Below are positions 1-8,819 of a stretch of 64,000 nucleotides of DNA, in pieces. The notes under the pieces are model-generated. The model was not told the DNA's origin, did no database searches, and was given only the letters and a program-made list of their open reading frames with translations. Location of the stretch: positions 1,488,001 through 1,552,000 of the forward strand of contig NZ_CP033019.1 of NCBI RefSeq assembly GCF_003667705.1, written 5' to 3'. Position numbers and translations under genes: made by a program. Each line of letters opens with the position of its first letter. Within the stretch, counting starts at the first letter, position 1. The DNA comes from Janthinobacterium agaricidamnosum (GTDB lineage: Bacteria > Pseudomonadota > Gammaproteobacteria > Burkholderiales > Burkholderiaceae_D).

Positions 1-1
1 A

Positions 2-17
2 CGTTCGCCACCGAACA
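2..17. promoter_or_regulatory. Palindromic operator, TGTnCG-N4-CGnACA family (window-edge copy)
   Basis: Reads CGTTCG-CCAC-CGAACA, one base off the family consensus described under 9571-9586. No good -10 lies 21 bp to its right, so it more likely serves a leftward gene outside the window. Confidence 0.45.
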
Positions 18-132
18 TTGCTTTACGGCAGGGGCTGCAATTCACGCCATTTTGCCGCAAATTGCCACAATCATGGTCAAACTTGCGTGTTGTCAGTGTG
101 CGACGTGTTTCTTGGGACTAAGCTGAAGTTTC

Positions 133-148
133 TGTTGTACAACGCACG
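133..148 (+). promoter_or_regulatory. Degenerate operator upstream of the porin
   Basis: Reads TGTTGT-ACAA-CGCACG. The right half-site is perfect and the left half lacks its final CG. A -10-like GATAAG (170-175) sits exactly 21 bp downstream, the spacing seen at the better sites, which is why it is listed. Otherwise 1-255 holds only the porin leader. Confidence 0.3.
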
Positions 149-255
149 GATGGCTGGACAAAAAGCGAGGATAAGGTAACACTTGGATCAGACACACAGC
201 GCATGTCCTGATCAATACCGGGTAGTTTACTTTTCACGTCACCGAGATATTTATC

Positions 256-1365
256 ATGAAGACCTCGTATTTTGCGCTTGCTGTGATAGGGATGGGGCCT
301 TTCGCGCTGGGCGCGACGGCCCAGGCTGCCGATGGCGCGGGCAGTGCCGCATCCACCAACGTTGCCGTGTACGGCGTGCTCGACGCGGGCATCGTGGCCG
401 AGCAGGGCTGCGCCGCCGGTTGCGCCGGCACCAAGGTGTCCGGCGGCGTCGCCTCCGGCTCGCGCCTGGGCGTGCAGGGGCGCGAAGCGCTGGGCAACGA
501 CGTTTCCGCCGTGTTTACCCTGGAAGCGGGCGTCCAGAACGACACGGGCCAGTCGGAAGATGGCCGCCTGTTCGGCCGGCAAGCCTACGTGGGCCTGGAC
601 AGCCGCCTGGGCGCGCTGACCCTGGGGCGCCAGTACAACCTGCAATACCTGGCGCTCACCGACGTGGCCGACCCGTTCAAGGGCGGCATGGCCGGCAGCG
701 CCAGCAACCTGGCCGGCTACAGCGTGAAACGCTACGACAATACCGTCAAATACGTGACGCCCGCCTTGCGCGGCGTGACGGCCAGCGCCATCTACAGCTT
801 CGGCGAGTCGCCGTACAGCAGCGCCAACAACCGCGCATATGGCGCCACCCTCGGCTATTCGTCCGGCGCCGTGAATGTCAGCGTGTCGCACCAGCGCAAG
901 AACAACTTCATCCTCGCCTCCGGCACCTTGCCCGCCATCGACATGTCGTCGCGCAACACCCTGATCGCGGCGAACATCGACCTGAAAGTGGCCACCGCCT
1001 TTGCCGCCGTGGGCGTGAACAAGGGCTATGGCAGCTCGCCGTGGGACCCGAACAATGCCTACAGCTCGCTGGCCCTGTCGATGTCGTCGTCCGACAGCCG
1101 CGACACCTTGCTGGGCGTGTCCGTGCCCGTGGGCGGTTTCAAGCTGCTGGCCTCGTACGTGCGCAAGGATGACCGCGACCTGGCCAACCGCGACGCCAAT
1201 CAGGTGGCCGTCGGCCTCACGTATTCCCTGTCAAAACGCAGCGATTTCTACGCGTCCTACGCGAAGATCCACAACAAGAACGGCGCCCGCTACACGGTGG
1301 GCAATGCCAGCGATGCGGGGCGCGGCGACGCGGCTTTTAATATGGGCTTCCGTCACGGTTTCTGA
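256..1365 (+). CDS. Gram-negative porin, Burkholderiales type
   Basis: A 369-aa outer-membrane general porin for passive diffusion of small hydrophilic solutes. The N-terminus is a signal peptide (MKTSYFALAVIG... ending near ATAQAA, residue ~24), followed by the typical first strand VAVYGVLDAGIV. The rest alternates short amphipathic strands with polar loops and ends in an aromatic residue (MGFRHGF), the usual outer-membrane insertion signal. The length fits a 16-stranded trimeric porin. The ATG was chosen because it gives an intact signal peptide. Its stop overlaps the convergent next gene by 13 bp. The substrate range cannot be read from sequence. Confidence 0.93.
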   Translation: MKTSYFALAVIGMGPFALGATAQAADGAGSAASTNVAVYGVLDAGIVAEQGCAAGCAGTKVSGGVASGSRLGVQGREALGNDVSAVFTLEAGVQNDTGQSEDGRLFGRQAYVGLDSRLGALTLGRQYNLQYLALTDVADPFKGGMAGSASNLAGYSVKRYDNTVKYVTPALRGVTASAIYSFGESPYSSANNRAYGATLGYSSGAVNVSVSHQRKNNFILASGTLPAIDMSSRNTLIAANIDLKVATAFAAVGVNKGYGSSPWDPNNAYSSLALSMSSSDSRDTLLGVSVPVGGFKLLASYVRKDDRDLANRDANQVAVGLTYSLSKRSDFYASYAKIHNKNGARYTVGNASDAGRGDAAFNMGFRHGF

Positions 1366-1922
1366 GCGGCGGCGGATGGGGCAGGGCACGTTGCTCCCAG
1401 CCACTTGCCGTTGCTCGTCACATTCACCTGTTCCGGCGTGCCGCGCGCGCTCGTCGTCACGGCCAGCTGCATGCTGAACGCCTGGTCGCCCGAGAACAGC
1501 ACCTGGCCTTCGCCGCTCGATTTCGGATTCGCGCACGTGAACGACACCTGCATGCCGCCCGCGATGTCCTTGTTCTTCGAGGTGCAATCGCCGGGCTGGC
1601 CCGTGGGAATCTGCTTGCGCGCCGCCATGTCCGGCGTCACGCACGCCGTCACGCGCACGGCGCCGTCGGCGCCCACGGTGGGCATGGCCATGCCGCGGCT
1701 GGCCGCCATGCTTTCCAGCTGCTTGCGTTGATCGGGAGGAAGGTTGCCCAGCTGCTGCAGCACCATGGACATGGCATTGTCGGTGGCGGCGTCGGGCGAC
1801 GCCATCTTGCTGTCGACTTGCCACAGGCCAGGCTTGATGGTGGCCGATGGCGCGGCGGCCATGGCTTGGCTGCCGAAGGCGGCGCAAGCGAGCAGGGTCA
1901 GGCGTAGCAAAGAATGTTTCAT
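1353..1922 (-). CDS. DUF3617 family secreted protein
   Basis: A 189-aa predicted periplasmic protein. The signal peptide MKHSLLRLTLLACAAFGSQAMA precedes the family hallmark KPGLWQVDSKM. Four cysteines (in VTACVTP, GDCTS, FTCANP and GATCPAP) are arranged as in other DUF3617 proteins and probably form disulphides. The start at 1922 is preferred over an upstream start at 2066 because only it exposes the signal peptide and leaves the neighbouring gene's 3' end intact. No enzymatic function is known for the family. It converges on the porin and its stop lies inside the porin's last codons. Confidence 0.85.
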   Translation of the reverse strand: MKHSLLRLTLLACAAFGSQAMAAAPSATIKPGLWQVDSKMASPDAATDNAMSMVLQQLGNLPPDQRKQLESMAASRGMAMPTVGADGAVRVTACVTPDMAARKQIPTGQPGDCTSKNKDIAGGMQVSFTCANPKSSGEGQVLFSGDQAFSMQLAVTTSARGTPEQVNVTSNGKWLGATCPAPSAAAQKP

Positions 1923-1989
1923 GTGGGCGTCTCCAGAAAAGGCAGACCCCAGCATACGGCATGGCAAGCGGGGCACGCTTGCCATTGTG

Positions 1990-3537
1990 TTACAAACTGT
2001 GATCGGGCTCGATCCGGCGCACGTCCACGCTGGCGATGCGGCGCTCGTCGGCCTCGAGGATTTCATAGCGCAGATCGTCGAGTTCCAGCACTTCGCCCAC
2101 GGCCGGCATGTTTTCGAAATGCGCCAGCAGGAAGCCGGCCAGCGAGTTGTACTCGCCGTCTTCGCTGACCAGGGTTTCCGTCTCGAATACTTGCTCCAGG
2201 TAATGCAGGTCCGTCGCGCCGTCGATGCGCCAGTGGCCGGGACCGAGCACTTCCACGTCCGGCTGCTCGTCCTCGTCGGGGAATTCGCCGGCGATGGCTT
2301 CCAGGATATCGATCGGCGTGAGCACGCCTTGCACGGTGCCGAACTCGTCTACCACCAGCACCAGCTGGCCGCGCGAGCGCTTCAAGGTCTCCATGGCTTT
2401 CAGCACGCCGGCCGCTTCCGGCACGACGACGGCTTCGCGCATGCTGGCCGGGTCGATCTTGCCGCGCGAGACGAGGTCCTCGATCAGATCCTTGCTGCGC
2501 GCGATGCCGACCACATTGTCGAGGTCATCATTGCAGACAGGAATCATGCTGTGCGGCGTGTCGCGCAGCAATTGCAGCATCTTCTCGCTGCTGTCGTTCA
2601 GGTTGACCCAGGAGACGTCGCCGCGCGGCGTCATCACGGAACGGATCGAGCGTTCGGCCAGGGTCAGCACGCCGCTGACCATGTTGCGCTCTTCCACGCC
2701 GAAGGCGGAGACGTCGGGCAATTCCTTGACTTCGTGCTCTTCCACGGCTTCGCGGCCTTTGCGCCCGCCCAGCAGGCTCAGCACGGCTTGTGCCGTGCGG
2801 TCGCGCAGCGGGGCATTCGACTGCAGCTTGAGGAAGTTGCGGCGCGCCAGCTGGTTGAAGAACTCGATGACGATCGAGAAACCGATGGCGGCGTACAGAT
2901 AGCCTTTCGGAATGTGGAAGCCCAGGCCTTCGGCCACCAGGGACAGGCCGATCATCAGCAAAAAGCTCAGGCACAGCACGACGACGGTGGGATGGGCGTT
3001 GACGAAGCGCGTTAGCACCTTCGAGGCCAGCATCATGACGACGATGGAAATGACGACGGCCGCCATCATCACGTACAGGTTTTCCACCATGCCGACGGCC
3101 GTGATGACGGCGTCGAGCGAAAAGACGGCGTCGAGCACGACGATCTGCGCCACCACGAGGCCGAAGCCGGCGTAGACTTTCGGTCCCGTCTGCGCATGCG
3201 TGACGCCTTCGAGGCGCTCGTGCAGCTCGCTGGTGGCCTTGAACAGCAGGAACAGGCCGCCGATGAGCAGGATCAGGTCGCGCCCCGAAAACGAGAAGGC
3301 CCATATGGAAAACAAGGGCGTCGTCAGGGTGACGAGCCAGGAAATCAGCGAGAGCAGGCCCAGCCGCATGACGAGGGCCAGGGTCAGGCCCAGCACCCTG
3401 GCCTTGTCGCGCTGGTGCGGCGGCAGTTTTTCGGCCAGGATGGCGATGAAAATCAGGTTGTCGATACCCAGTACGATTTCCAGTACGACCAGCGTCAGCA
3501 GGCCGACCCAGATTGTCGGGTCAAATAACCATTCCAT
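1990..3537 (-). CDS. TerC-family membrane protein with CBS pair and CorC/HlyC domain
   Basis: A 515-aa integral membrane protein. Residues ~1-240 form a TerC-type domain with about seven hydrophobic segments and the signature [13 protein letters not shown], whose acidic residues are implicated in metal handling. A CBS-domain pair follows at ~295-425 ([34 protein letters not shown]), then a CorC_HlyC domain (~435-510). This is the E. coli YoaE/YegH architecture. Recent work on TerC relatives points to Mn2+ efflux or metalation of secreted proteins, but the substrate here is unproven. It lies 18 bp downstream of a small secreted-protein gene on the same strand, so the two may be cotranscribed. 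Confidence 0.9.
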   Translation of the reverse strand: MEWLFDPTIWVGLLTLVVLEIVLGIDNLIFIAILAEKLPPHQRDKARVLGLTLALVMRLGLLSLISWLVTLTTPLFSIWAFSFSGRDLILLIGGLFLLFKATSELHERLEGVTHAQTGPKVYAGFGLVVAQIVVLDAVFSLDAVITAVGMVENLYVMMAAVVISIVVMMLASKVLTRFVNAHPTVVVLCLSFLLMIGLSLVAEGLGFHIPKGYLYAAIGFSIVIEFFNQLARRNFLKLQSNAPLRDRTAQAVLSLLGGRKGREAVEEHEVKELPDVSAFGVEERNMVSGVLTLAERSIRSVMTPRGDVSWVNLNDSSEKMLQLLRDTPHSMIPVCNDDLDNVVGIARSKDLIEDLVSRGKIDPASMREAVVVPEAAGVLKAMETLKRSRGQLVLVVDEFGTVQGVLTPIDILEAIAGEFPDEDEQPDVEVLGPGHWRIDGATDLHYLEQVFETETLVSEDGEYNSLAGFLLAHFENMPAVGEVLELDDLRYEILEADERRIASVDVRRIEPDHSL

Positions 3538-3555
3538 GTGTGTAACCTTGTAAAG

Positions 3556-3960
3556 TCAGTAAGTATCAAGCTTGCCTGGCGGCCAGTGCCCCAGGGAATC
3601 GTGTTGCGAGTACGTGATGTAGCGGCGGACGCGCGGCGGCCGGGTAGCCTGCCGCGCGTCCGCTTCGGCAAGTGCCCCCGGTCCCGCTTGCCAAATGATG
3701 GCGCAAAACGGCGCCGCCTGGCGCGAGGTCGGGTAGAGCGTGATGGGGTCGTTGTCGCATTCGTCGGCGTCGCAGCTGTCGCCGGGCAAGCCCGCATGGG
3801 CGCCGGGGTCAAGGCAATCGGCGACGAAGGCAGGCGTGGCAGTAGTGCCGGCCGCGACTGCATGCTGGAATGGGGAAGGGCTGGCGTCAGCCATGCTGGC
3901 GAACGCCTGGGGTAAGGCAATGAAGACAAAAAGGCAGAGCAGGACGAGAGCTCGTCTCAT
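3556..3960 (-). CDS. Small secreted protein of unknown function
   Basis: A 134-aa protein with a clean signal peptide (MRRALVLLCLFVFIALPQAFA). The mature part is acidic with a Cys/Asp-rich stretch around residues 45-68 (ADCLDPGAHAG, then DSCDADECDND) that could bind a metal. I recognise no family. The start at 3960 is the only one giving a signal peptide. It lies directly upstream of the TerC-type gene in the same direction (18 bp between stop and start), which weakly links it to metal homeostasis. Region 3961-4179 upstream holds no gene I can support. Confidence 0.6.
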   Translation of the reverse strand: MRRALVLLCLFVFIALPQAFASMADASPSPFQHAVAAGTTATPAFVADCLDPGAHAGLPGDSCDADECDNDPITLYPTSRQAAPFCAIIWQAGPGALAEADARQATRPPRVRRYITYSQHDSLGHWPPGKLDTY

Positions 3961-4179
3961 ATACAGGCAGATAGTTCCGGAACCGTGGAGTATAACACGC
4001 GCACATAACAGCCCGATGACAGGCACTTGCGTAACTGACAAGCATGACGTAAATTGCGAGAGCAATGATTTCCCTGGGCAGCGAAGACGCAGCGCGGGTC
4101 CATGGCAATTCTTGCATTCGTATTCCATTGCGCCCGCTTTTGCGCTTGTCTAATAACGTAGTGCTACCAGGACTCCGAT

Positions 4180-7026
4180 TTGAAACCAATTACCGCCCTC
4201 CTGCTTGCCGCCGGCATCCTCTCGCCGTCGTTCATCCTGGCCGCCACCCCGGTCGAAGCCGCGCCGATTCAGAAAACCGGCAAGGCCGCATCGAACCGTG
4301 CCGCCGCCGTCAAAGTCACGTCCGTCGAAGGCATCACCGAATACCGCCTGGCCAATGGCTTGCGCGTGCTGCTGTTTCCCGATGCCAGCAAGCCGACCCT
4401 GACCACCAACATCGTCTACCTGGTCGGCTCGCGCCATGAAAACTATGGCGAAACGGGCATGGCCCACTTGCTCGAGCACTTGCTGTTCAAGCCCAGCGCC
4501 AACTTCGGCGTCAGGAAGGGCACGAAAACTCCCGTCGAGATCCTGAACTCGACAGGAGCCGATTTCAACGGCACCACCTGGTACGACCGCACCAATTACT
4601 ACGCCACCTTCCCCGCCAACGACGACAACCTGCGCCAGATGCTGGCCATGGAAGCGGACCGCATGGTCAACGCGGCCATCGACCAGAACGATCTGTGGAA
4701 TCCGAAGACGCAGAAGGGCGAAATGACGGTCGTGCGCAACGAGTTCGAAATGGGCGAGAGCGACCCGATCGGCGTGACCAGCGAACGCATCCAGGCTGTC
4801 GCCTACGACTGGCACAACTACGGCAAGTCGACCATCGGCGCCCGTTCCGACATCGAACAGGTCAACATTCCCCGCCTGCGCGCGTTTTACCATAAATATT
4901 ATCAGCCGGATAACGCCGTGCTGATGGTGGCCGGCCGCTTCGATGAAGCGAAGGTGTTGAAGCAGATCAATGAACTGTTCGGCAAGATCCCGAAACCGAC
5001 GCGCGTGATCGAACCGACCTACACGGCCGAGCCGGTGCAGGATGGCGAGCGCGCCGTGACGGTGCGCCGCAGCGGCGGCACGCAGTTCGTCGGCGCCGGC
5101 TATCACGTGGCGCCGTCCGGCAACCCGGACGCTGTCGCCATCGAGGTGCTCGGTCACGTGCTGACGGACGCGCCCGCCGGTCGCCTGCACAAGGCGCTGG
5201 TGGAAACCAAGCTGGCCAGCAAGATCGAATACAACTCGGTGAGCAACCTGGAGCCGGGCTACAACCTGTTCGGCGCCCTGGTGCCCGTCGATGGCAACCT
5301 CGACGCGGCGCAAGCGGCCATGCTGAAAGTGCTGGAAGAACTGAAATCGCAGCCGGTCACGGATGCGGAAGTGGCGCGCGTGAAACAGCAGCTGAACAAG
5401 CAGGTCGAACTGATCACGTCGAATACGGCGCGCATGACGATCGCCCTGACGGAGTCGCTGGCGGCCGGCGACTGGCGTCTGTTCTTCCTGCAGCGCGACC
5501 AGCTCGACAAGCTGACGACGGCGCAGGTGCAGGCGGCGGCCGAGAAATACCTGAAGAGCTCGAACCGCACCCTGGGCCGCTTCATCCCCACCGATGCGCC
5601 GGACCGCACCGTCGTGCCGGCCTATGCCGACGTGGCGCCGCAACTGGCCGGCTACACGGGCCGCGCCGTCGTGGCGCAGGGCGAAGCGTTCGACCCCAGT
5701 CCCGACAATATCGAAGCGCGCACCACGCGCTTCACCTTGCCGAACGGCTTGAAGGGCGCCTTGCTGCCGAAGAAAACCAAGGGCAATACCGTCAGCGTCG
5801 TGTTGAAACTGCAGCTAGGCAGCGAAGAGAGCCTGCGCGGCAAGGGGCAAGTGGGCAGCTACACGGCCAGTCTGTTGTCGCGCGGCACGGATAAACTGTC
5901 GCGCCAGGAAGTAAAGGACAAGTTCGACCAGCTGGGCATGCAAGTAGCCATCTCCGGCGGCGCCGAAGGCGTGACCGCCATGCTGACGGGCAAGCGCGAG
6001 AACTTGCCGGCCGCCATGGACCTGCTGGCGCAAGTGCTGCAAAAGCCGGCCTTGAACGAAACGGAATTTCTGGAATTGCAGCGCGAGCGCGTCGGCCGCG
6101 CCGAGCAGGAATTGCCTGAGCCGCAGCCGCTGGCCGTGAACGCCTTCCGCCGCCTGCTCGACGCCACGCCGGAAGGCCATGTGCGCCACGTGGCCACCTT
6201 GCCGCTTGAGCTGGCGCAATGGAAAGCCATCAAGGTTGCCGATGTGAAAGCCTTCCATGGCGCCTATTATGGCGCGTCGAACGCCACGTTTGCCGCCGTG
6301 GGCGACTTCGACCCGGCCGCGCTGAAGGCGCAAGTGGCCAGCCTGTACGGCAGCTGGAAGACGCAGCAGCCGTATGTGCGCATTCCCGATGCCGTTAAGC
6401 CTGTGAGCGGCGAGAAAGTCACGCTGGAAACGCCGGACAAGGCCAACAGCGTGCTGTTCGCCATCCAGCCAATTCCGCTCAAGGATGACGCCGCCAGCTA
6501 TCCGGCGTTGCTGATCGCCAATCACATGCTCGGTGGCGGCGCCTTGCGCAGCCGCCTGGCCGACCGCATCCGCCAGAAGGAAGGCCTGTCGTACGGCGTC
6601 GGTTCGCAAGTGAGCGTGCCGTCGCGCGAACCGGCCGGCTACTGGATGGCGTATGCCATCAGCGCGCCGCAAAACACGGTCAAGGTGGAAGCGGCCCTGC
6701 GCGAGGAAATCGCCAAGGCGCTGGCCGACGGGTTCTCGGAAGCGGAACTGGCCGAGGCGAAAAAGGGCTGGCTGCAATCGGAAGAAGTGAGCCGCACGCA
6801 GGACAGCGCTCTGGCCAGCGGCCTCGCCAGCTACCTGGCGCAAGACCGTACCATGGCTTACGACAAGGACCTGGAAGCGAAAGTGGCCGCCTTGACGCTG
6901 GCGCAAGTGAACCAGGGCCTGCGCGAGTACCTGAAGCCATCGGCCGTCTCGATCGTGACGGCGGGCGACTTTGCCAAGGTGGCGAAAGAGGGCGACAGCG
7001 GCGCCAAGGCAACGACGTCGAAATAA
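4180..7026 (+). CDS. Two-domain M16 (pitrilysin-type) zinc metalloprotease
   Basis: A 948-aa secreted peptidase. The signal peptide (MKPITALLLAAGILSPSFILA) is followed by an active M16 domain carrying the inverted zinc motif HLLEH at residues 96-100, with the third zinc ligand expected in the NEFEMGE region (~187-193). A second M16 domain (~510-930) lacks HxxEH and carries the usual R/Y pair region (LADRIRQKEGLSYGVGSQ), as in proteases that close like a clamshell. It degrades peptides in the periplasm or outside the cell. The start is a TTG with an AGGA just upstream; no in-frame ATG gives a signal peptide. It ends in a strong terminator. Confidence 0.92.
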   Translation: MKPITALLLAAGILSPSFILAATPVEAAPIQKTGKAASNRAAAVKVTSVEGITEYRLANGLRVLLFPDASKPTLTTNIVYLVGSRHENYGETGMAHLLEHLLFKPSANFGVRKGTKTPVEILNSTGADFNGTTWYDRTNYYATFPANDDNLRQMLAMEADRMVNAAIDQNDLWNPKTQKGEMTVVRNEFEMGESDPIGVTSERIQAVAYDWHNYGKSTIGARSDIEQVNIPRLRAFYHKYYQPDNAVLMVAGRFDEAKVLKQINELFGKIPKPTRVIEPTYTAEPVQDGERAVTVRRSGGTQFVGAGYHVAPSGNPDAVAIEVLGHVLTDAPAGRLHKALVETKLASKIEYNSVSNLEPGYNLFGALVPVDGNLDAAQAAMLKVLEELKSQPVTDAEVARVKQQLNKQVELITSNTARMTIALTESLAAGDWRLFFLQRDQLDKLTTAQVQAAAEKYLKSSNRTLGRFIPTDAPDRTVVPAYADVAPQLAGYTGRAVVAQGEAFDPSPDNIEARTTRFTLPNGLKGALLPKKTKGNTVSVVLKLQLGSEESLRGKGQVGSYTASLLSRGTDKLSRQEVKDKFDQLGMQVAISGGAEGVTAMLTGKRENLPAAMDLLAQVLQKPALNETEFLELQRERVGRAEQELPEPQPLAVNAFRRLLDATPEGHVRHVATLPLELAQWKAIKVADVKAFHGAYYGASNATFAAVGDFDPAALKAQVASLYGSWKTQQPYVRIPDAVKPVSGEKVTLETPDKANSVLFAIQPIPLKDDAASYPALLIANHMLGGGALRSRLADRIRQKEGLSYGVGSQVSVPSREPAGYWMAYAISAPQNTVKVEAALREEIAKALADGFSEAELAEAKKGWLQSEEVSRTQDSALASGLASYLAQDRTMAYDKDLEAKVAALTLAQVNQGLREYLKPSAVSIVTAGDFAKVAKEGDSGAKATTSK

Positions 7027-7055
7027 GCTACTTCAAAATAAGCTGCTTTAAATGG

Positions 7056-7097
7056 AAAAAAACCCGTTGGCAAGTGACCTTGCCGGCGGGTTTTTTT
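7056..7097. terminator. Bidirectional rho-independent terminator
   Basis: The sequence AAAAAAACCCG...TTGGCAAG-tgac-CTTGCC...CGGGTTTTTTT forms a long stem flanked by A and T runs, so it can end the M16 gene on the plus strand and the OmpA-lipoprotein transcript on the minus strand. Confidence 0.9.
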
Positions 7098-7126
7098 ACG
7101 ATCTTGATTTTGATGTCAACGTCCCG

Positions 7127-7244
7127 ACACCGAACAAAACCGTAGCGAGCGGAAGGGAGAGGTGGCCGAGAAGCGCAACCGTACTCTGGTACGGTGAGCA
7201 TCGCAGGCCGCCTATACCGACGCGCAGTAGGTTTGGTTCGGTGT
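7127..7244 (-). repeat. 3'-end nested inverted repeat element, copy 1
   Basis: A 118-bp element. Outer arms are ACACCGAACAAAACC and its near-complement GGTTTGGTTCGGTGT. The central hairpin is ACCGTAC-tctg-GTACGGT, with the conserved blocks GTAGCGAGCGG, AAGCGCA and CGCGCAGTAG. It begins on the stop codon of the minus-strand OmpA lipoprotein (one-base overlap) and is followed by the bidirectional terminator, so it lies in that gene's 3' UTR. Other copies: 17636, 46092, 48215, 56928. Confidence 0.85.
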
Positions 7245-7930
7245 TACCCCCGTGGGGCTAGCTCTGCTACGTAAATTTCGACGCGGCGATTGCGTGCGCG
7301 TCCCGAGGCATCCGCATTCGAGGCGATCGGCTCGCGGGCGCCGCGGCCTTCCGTGACGACGCGCGTCGGCGAGACGCCGCGCATGGCCAGGTAGTCGCGC
7401 GTGTGGGCCGCGCGTTCCACCGACAGCGGTTCGTTGATGGAATCGCTGCCCGTGCTGTCCGTATGGCCGATGATGCTGACCGTGGTGTTCGGGTTTTCGT
7501 TCAGGGTGGCGGCAAAGCGGTCGAGGATGGGGCGGAAGTTGCCCTTGATGTCGGCGCGGTTGGTGTCGAAGGAAATGTCGCTGGGGATTTCCATTTTCAG
7601 GCGGTTATCGGCCGTTTGCGACACTTGCACGCCGGTGCCCTGTGTCGCTTGCTCCATCGCGCGCTTCTGGTTTTCCATGCGGTTCGACCAGATATTGCCG
7701 ACCACGGCGCCAGCTGCGGCACCGATCAGCGCGCCGCCGGCCGTGCGGCCGCTGCTGCCGCCACCGGTGGTGCCGCCGATCAAGGCGCCCAGGCCCGCGC
7801 CGATGCCGGCGCCCGTGGCCGTGCCACGTTGCGTCGAGGACATATCCGCGCAGCCGGTGGCGGCCAGTGCGATCACCAGCATACCGATCAGGGATGTGGC
7901 GCCAGGGCCTTTTTTGAATGCTTCTTTCAT
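7244..7930 (-). CDS. OmpA-family lipoprotein with glycine zipper (YiaD-like)
   Basis: A 228-aa envelope protein. The N-terminal segment SLIGMLVIALAATGCADM contains a lipobox (ATGC; Cys ~27), so it is probably lipidated. Residues ~40-82 are a glycine-zipper region (GAGIGAGLGALIGGTTGG..., [14 protein letters not shown]). The C-terminal ~110 residues are an OmpA-like peptidoglycan-binding domain with the typical TVSIIGHTDSTGS and NRRVEIYV motifs. The order matches E. coli YiaD, an outer-membrane lipoprotein anchored to peptidoglycan. The ribosome site AAGGAGAAAATCC precedes the ATG. Its 3' end abuts repeat copy 1. Confidence 0.9.
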   Translation of the reverse strand: MKEAFKKGPGATSLIGMLVIALAATGCADMSSTQRGTATGAGIGAGLGALIGGTTGGGSSGRTAGGALIGAAAGAVVGNIWSNRMENQKRAMEQATQGTGVQVSQTADNRLKMEIPSDISFDTNRADIKGNFRPILDRFAATLNENPNTTVSIIGHTDSTGSDSINEPLSVERAAHTRDYLAMRGVSPTRVVTEGRGAREPIASNADASGRARNRRVEIYVAELAPRG

Positions 7931-8037
7931 GGATTTTCTCCTTGTTTTGTTATTGGGACATACCCAGGAATTACCTGCACACGTTACTGCAAAATGCCGC
8001 AGTGTGCCAGTGCGCGCACGCTGTACGCAAAAGGCGG

Positions 8038-8071
8038 AAAAAGGGCGGCGCCCGTTTGCACGCGCGCCGCC
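8038..8071 (-). terminator. Rho-independent terminator after the 48-aa membrane protein
   Basis: On the minus strand the stem GGGCGGCGC / GCGCCGCCC is followed by TTTTT. It lies 25 bp past the stop of the gene at 8096-8242. Confidence 0.8.
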
Positions 8072-8095
8072 CCTGTCTGGCCAATGGAGTGGCCT

Positions 8096-8242
8096 CTATA
8101 AACCGCGCCCGCTGATCAGACGCAACAGGATCATGATGACTGCCACCACCAGGAGGATGTGGATGAAGCCGCCAATGGTATAGGAAGTTACCAGGCCCAG
8201 CAGCCAAAGAATAATGAGTACGACGGCGATTGTATACAGCAT
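8096..8242 (-). CDS. 48-aa small membrane protein (lmo0937/DUF5670-like)
   Basis: A very short integral membrane protein, MLYTIAVVLIILWLLGLVTS followed by a second hydrophobic segment (GGFIHILLVVAVIMILLRLI). The pattern LYTIAVVLIILWLLG...GGFIHILLVVA is characteristic of the lmo0937 family, found near stress genes in many bacteria; its molecular role is unknown. The start at 8242 is fixed by GGAGGACACATC just upstream; a longer reading from 8302 has no ribosome site. A family operator (8383-8398) lies in its promoter region. Confidence 0.85.
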   Translation of the reverse strand: MLYTIAVVLIILWLLGLVTSYTIGGFIHILLVVAVIMILLRLISGRGL

Positions 8243-8382
8243 GATGTGTCCTCCGAGAGTAATGTGTGGATGACGGCGGCTGCCTTGGCCTTGCGCCGTC
8301 ATCAGTTTTTGTCATTGCGCAGCGACCGGGTCGCTGAACGCTTATGCCATGACTAAGTGTCTACTTTGTTTTCATTGTGTTC

Positions 8383-8398
8383 TGTACGCTGTCGTACA
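8383..8398 (-). promoter_or_regulatory. TGTnCG-N4-CGnACA operator for the 48-aa membrane protein
   Basis: A perfect palindrome, TGTACG-CTGT-CGTACA. Reading toward the gene at 8242, GACACT (8361-8356) lies 21 bp beyond it and matches three -10 positions. Confidence 0.65.
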
Positions 8399-8408
8399 CA
8401 AGGCTCAA

Positions 8409-8654
8409 CTAGCGGGAGCGGTCGGCGTGTTCATCGGCCATGCCCGGTATCCAGGCCAGCATGCCGGCCATCCCGACGGCGCCGGCCAGGCAGCTGACCA
8501 TGCCGCCGGTCAACAGCAGCATGACGCCAAACACGGGCGCGCTTGTTTGCACGGGCGCCAGATCCAGCGCGCAAAAGCCCAGCGCCGTGGCCAATATGCC
8601 GCCACCGATAAAGCCGAGCCAGATCCGGTGACTGTTTGTCTTGTCGTTTTCCAT
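8409..8654 (-). CDS. 81-aa membrane protein of unknown function
   Basis: A short protein with two transmembrane segments: IWLGFIGGGILATALGFCALDL (~9-30) and FGVMLLLTGGMVSCLAGAVGMAGML (~38-62), with a charged C-terminus (DEHADRSR). The start at 8654 is set by an ideal Shine-Dalgarno (AAGGAGGTGCG); the upstream in-frame ATGs lack one. I recognise no family. An operator of the shared family (8722-8737) lies 68 bp upstream, grouping it with the other envelope genes here. Confidence 0.75.
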   Translation of the reverse strand: MENDKTNSHRIWLGFIGGGILATALGFCALDLAPVQTSAPVFGVMLLLTGGMVSCLAGAVGMAGMLAWIPGMADEHADRSR

Positions 8655-8721
8655 CGCACCTCCTTGAAGATATTCGTTGAACTTTCTTGAACGCATCATC
8701 TCGCGGGACGGCGTACTCATC

Positions 8722-8737
8722 TGTACGCCAACGAACA
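8722..8737 (-). promoter_or_regulatory. TGTnCG-N4-CGnACA operator for the 81-aa membrane protein
   Basis: TGTACG-CCAA-CGAACA, matching every constrained position. Toward the gene, a -10-like GATGAT (8700-8695) sits exactly 21 bp away. Confidence 0.7.
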
Positions 8738-8741
8738 TTGT

Positions 8742-8773
8742 CAAAAAGAAAACGCCCGGACAGGCCGGGCGTG
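8742..8773 (-). terminator. Rho-independent terminator after the glycine-zipper gene
   Basis: The stem CGCCCGG-acagg-CCGGGCG is followed on the minus strand by TTTTCTTTTT. It is 46 bp past the stop of the gene at 8820-9473 and only 4 bp from the next operator. Confidence 0.8.
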
Positions 8774-8819
8774 TGTTGAATTTGCAACTTATCGCGGCAG
8801 CGGCGCCGCCGCGCTTCGC

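Noticed and set aside
4150..5643. A 497-aa minus-strand frame over the M16 protease
   Set aside because: Antisense shadow; the plus strand carries the complete HLLEH domain.
8001..8027. Another TGTnCG-N4-CGnACA operator upstream of the 7244-7930 lipoprotein
   Set aside because: Half-sites GTGCG, CGCAC and CTGTACG are present, but none pair with a four-base spacer and no -10 lies at 21 bp.
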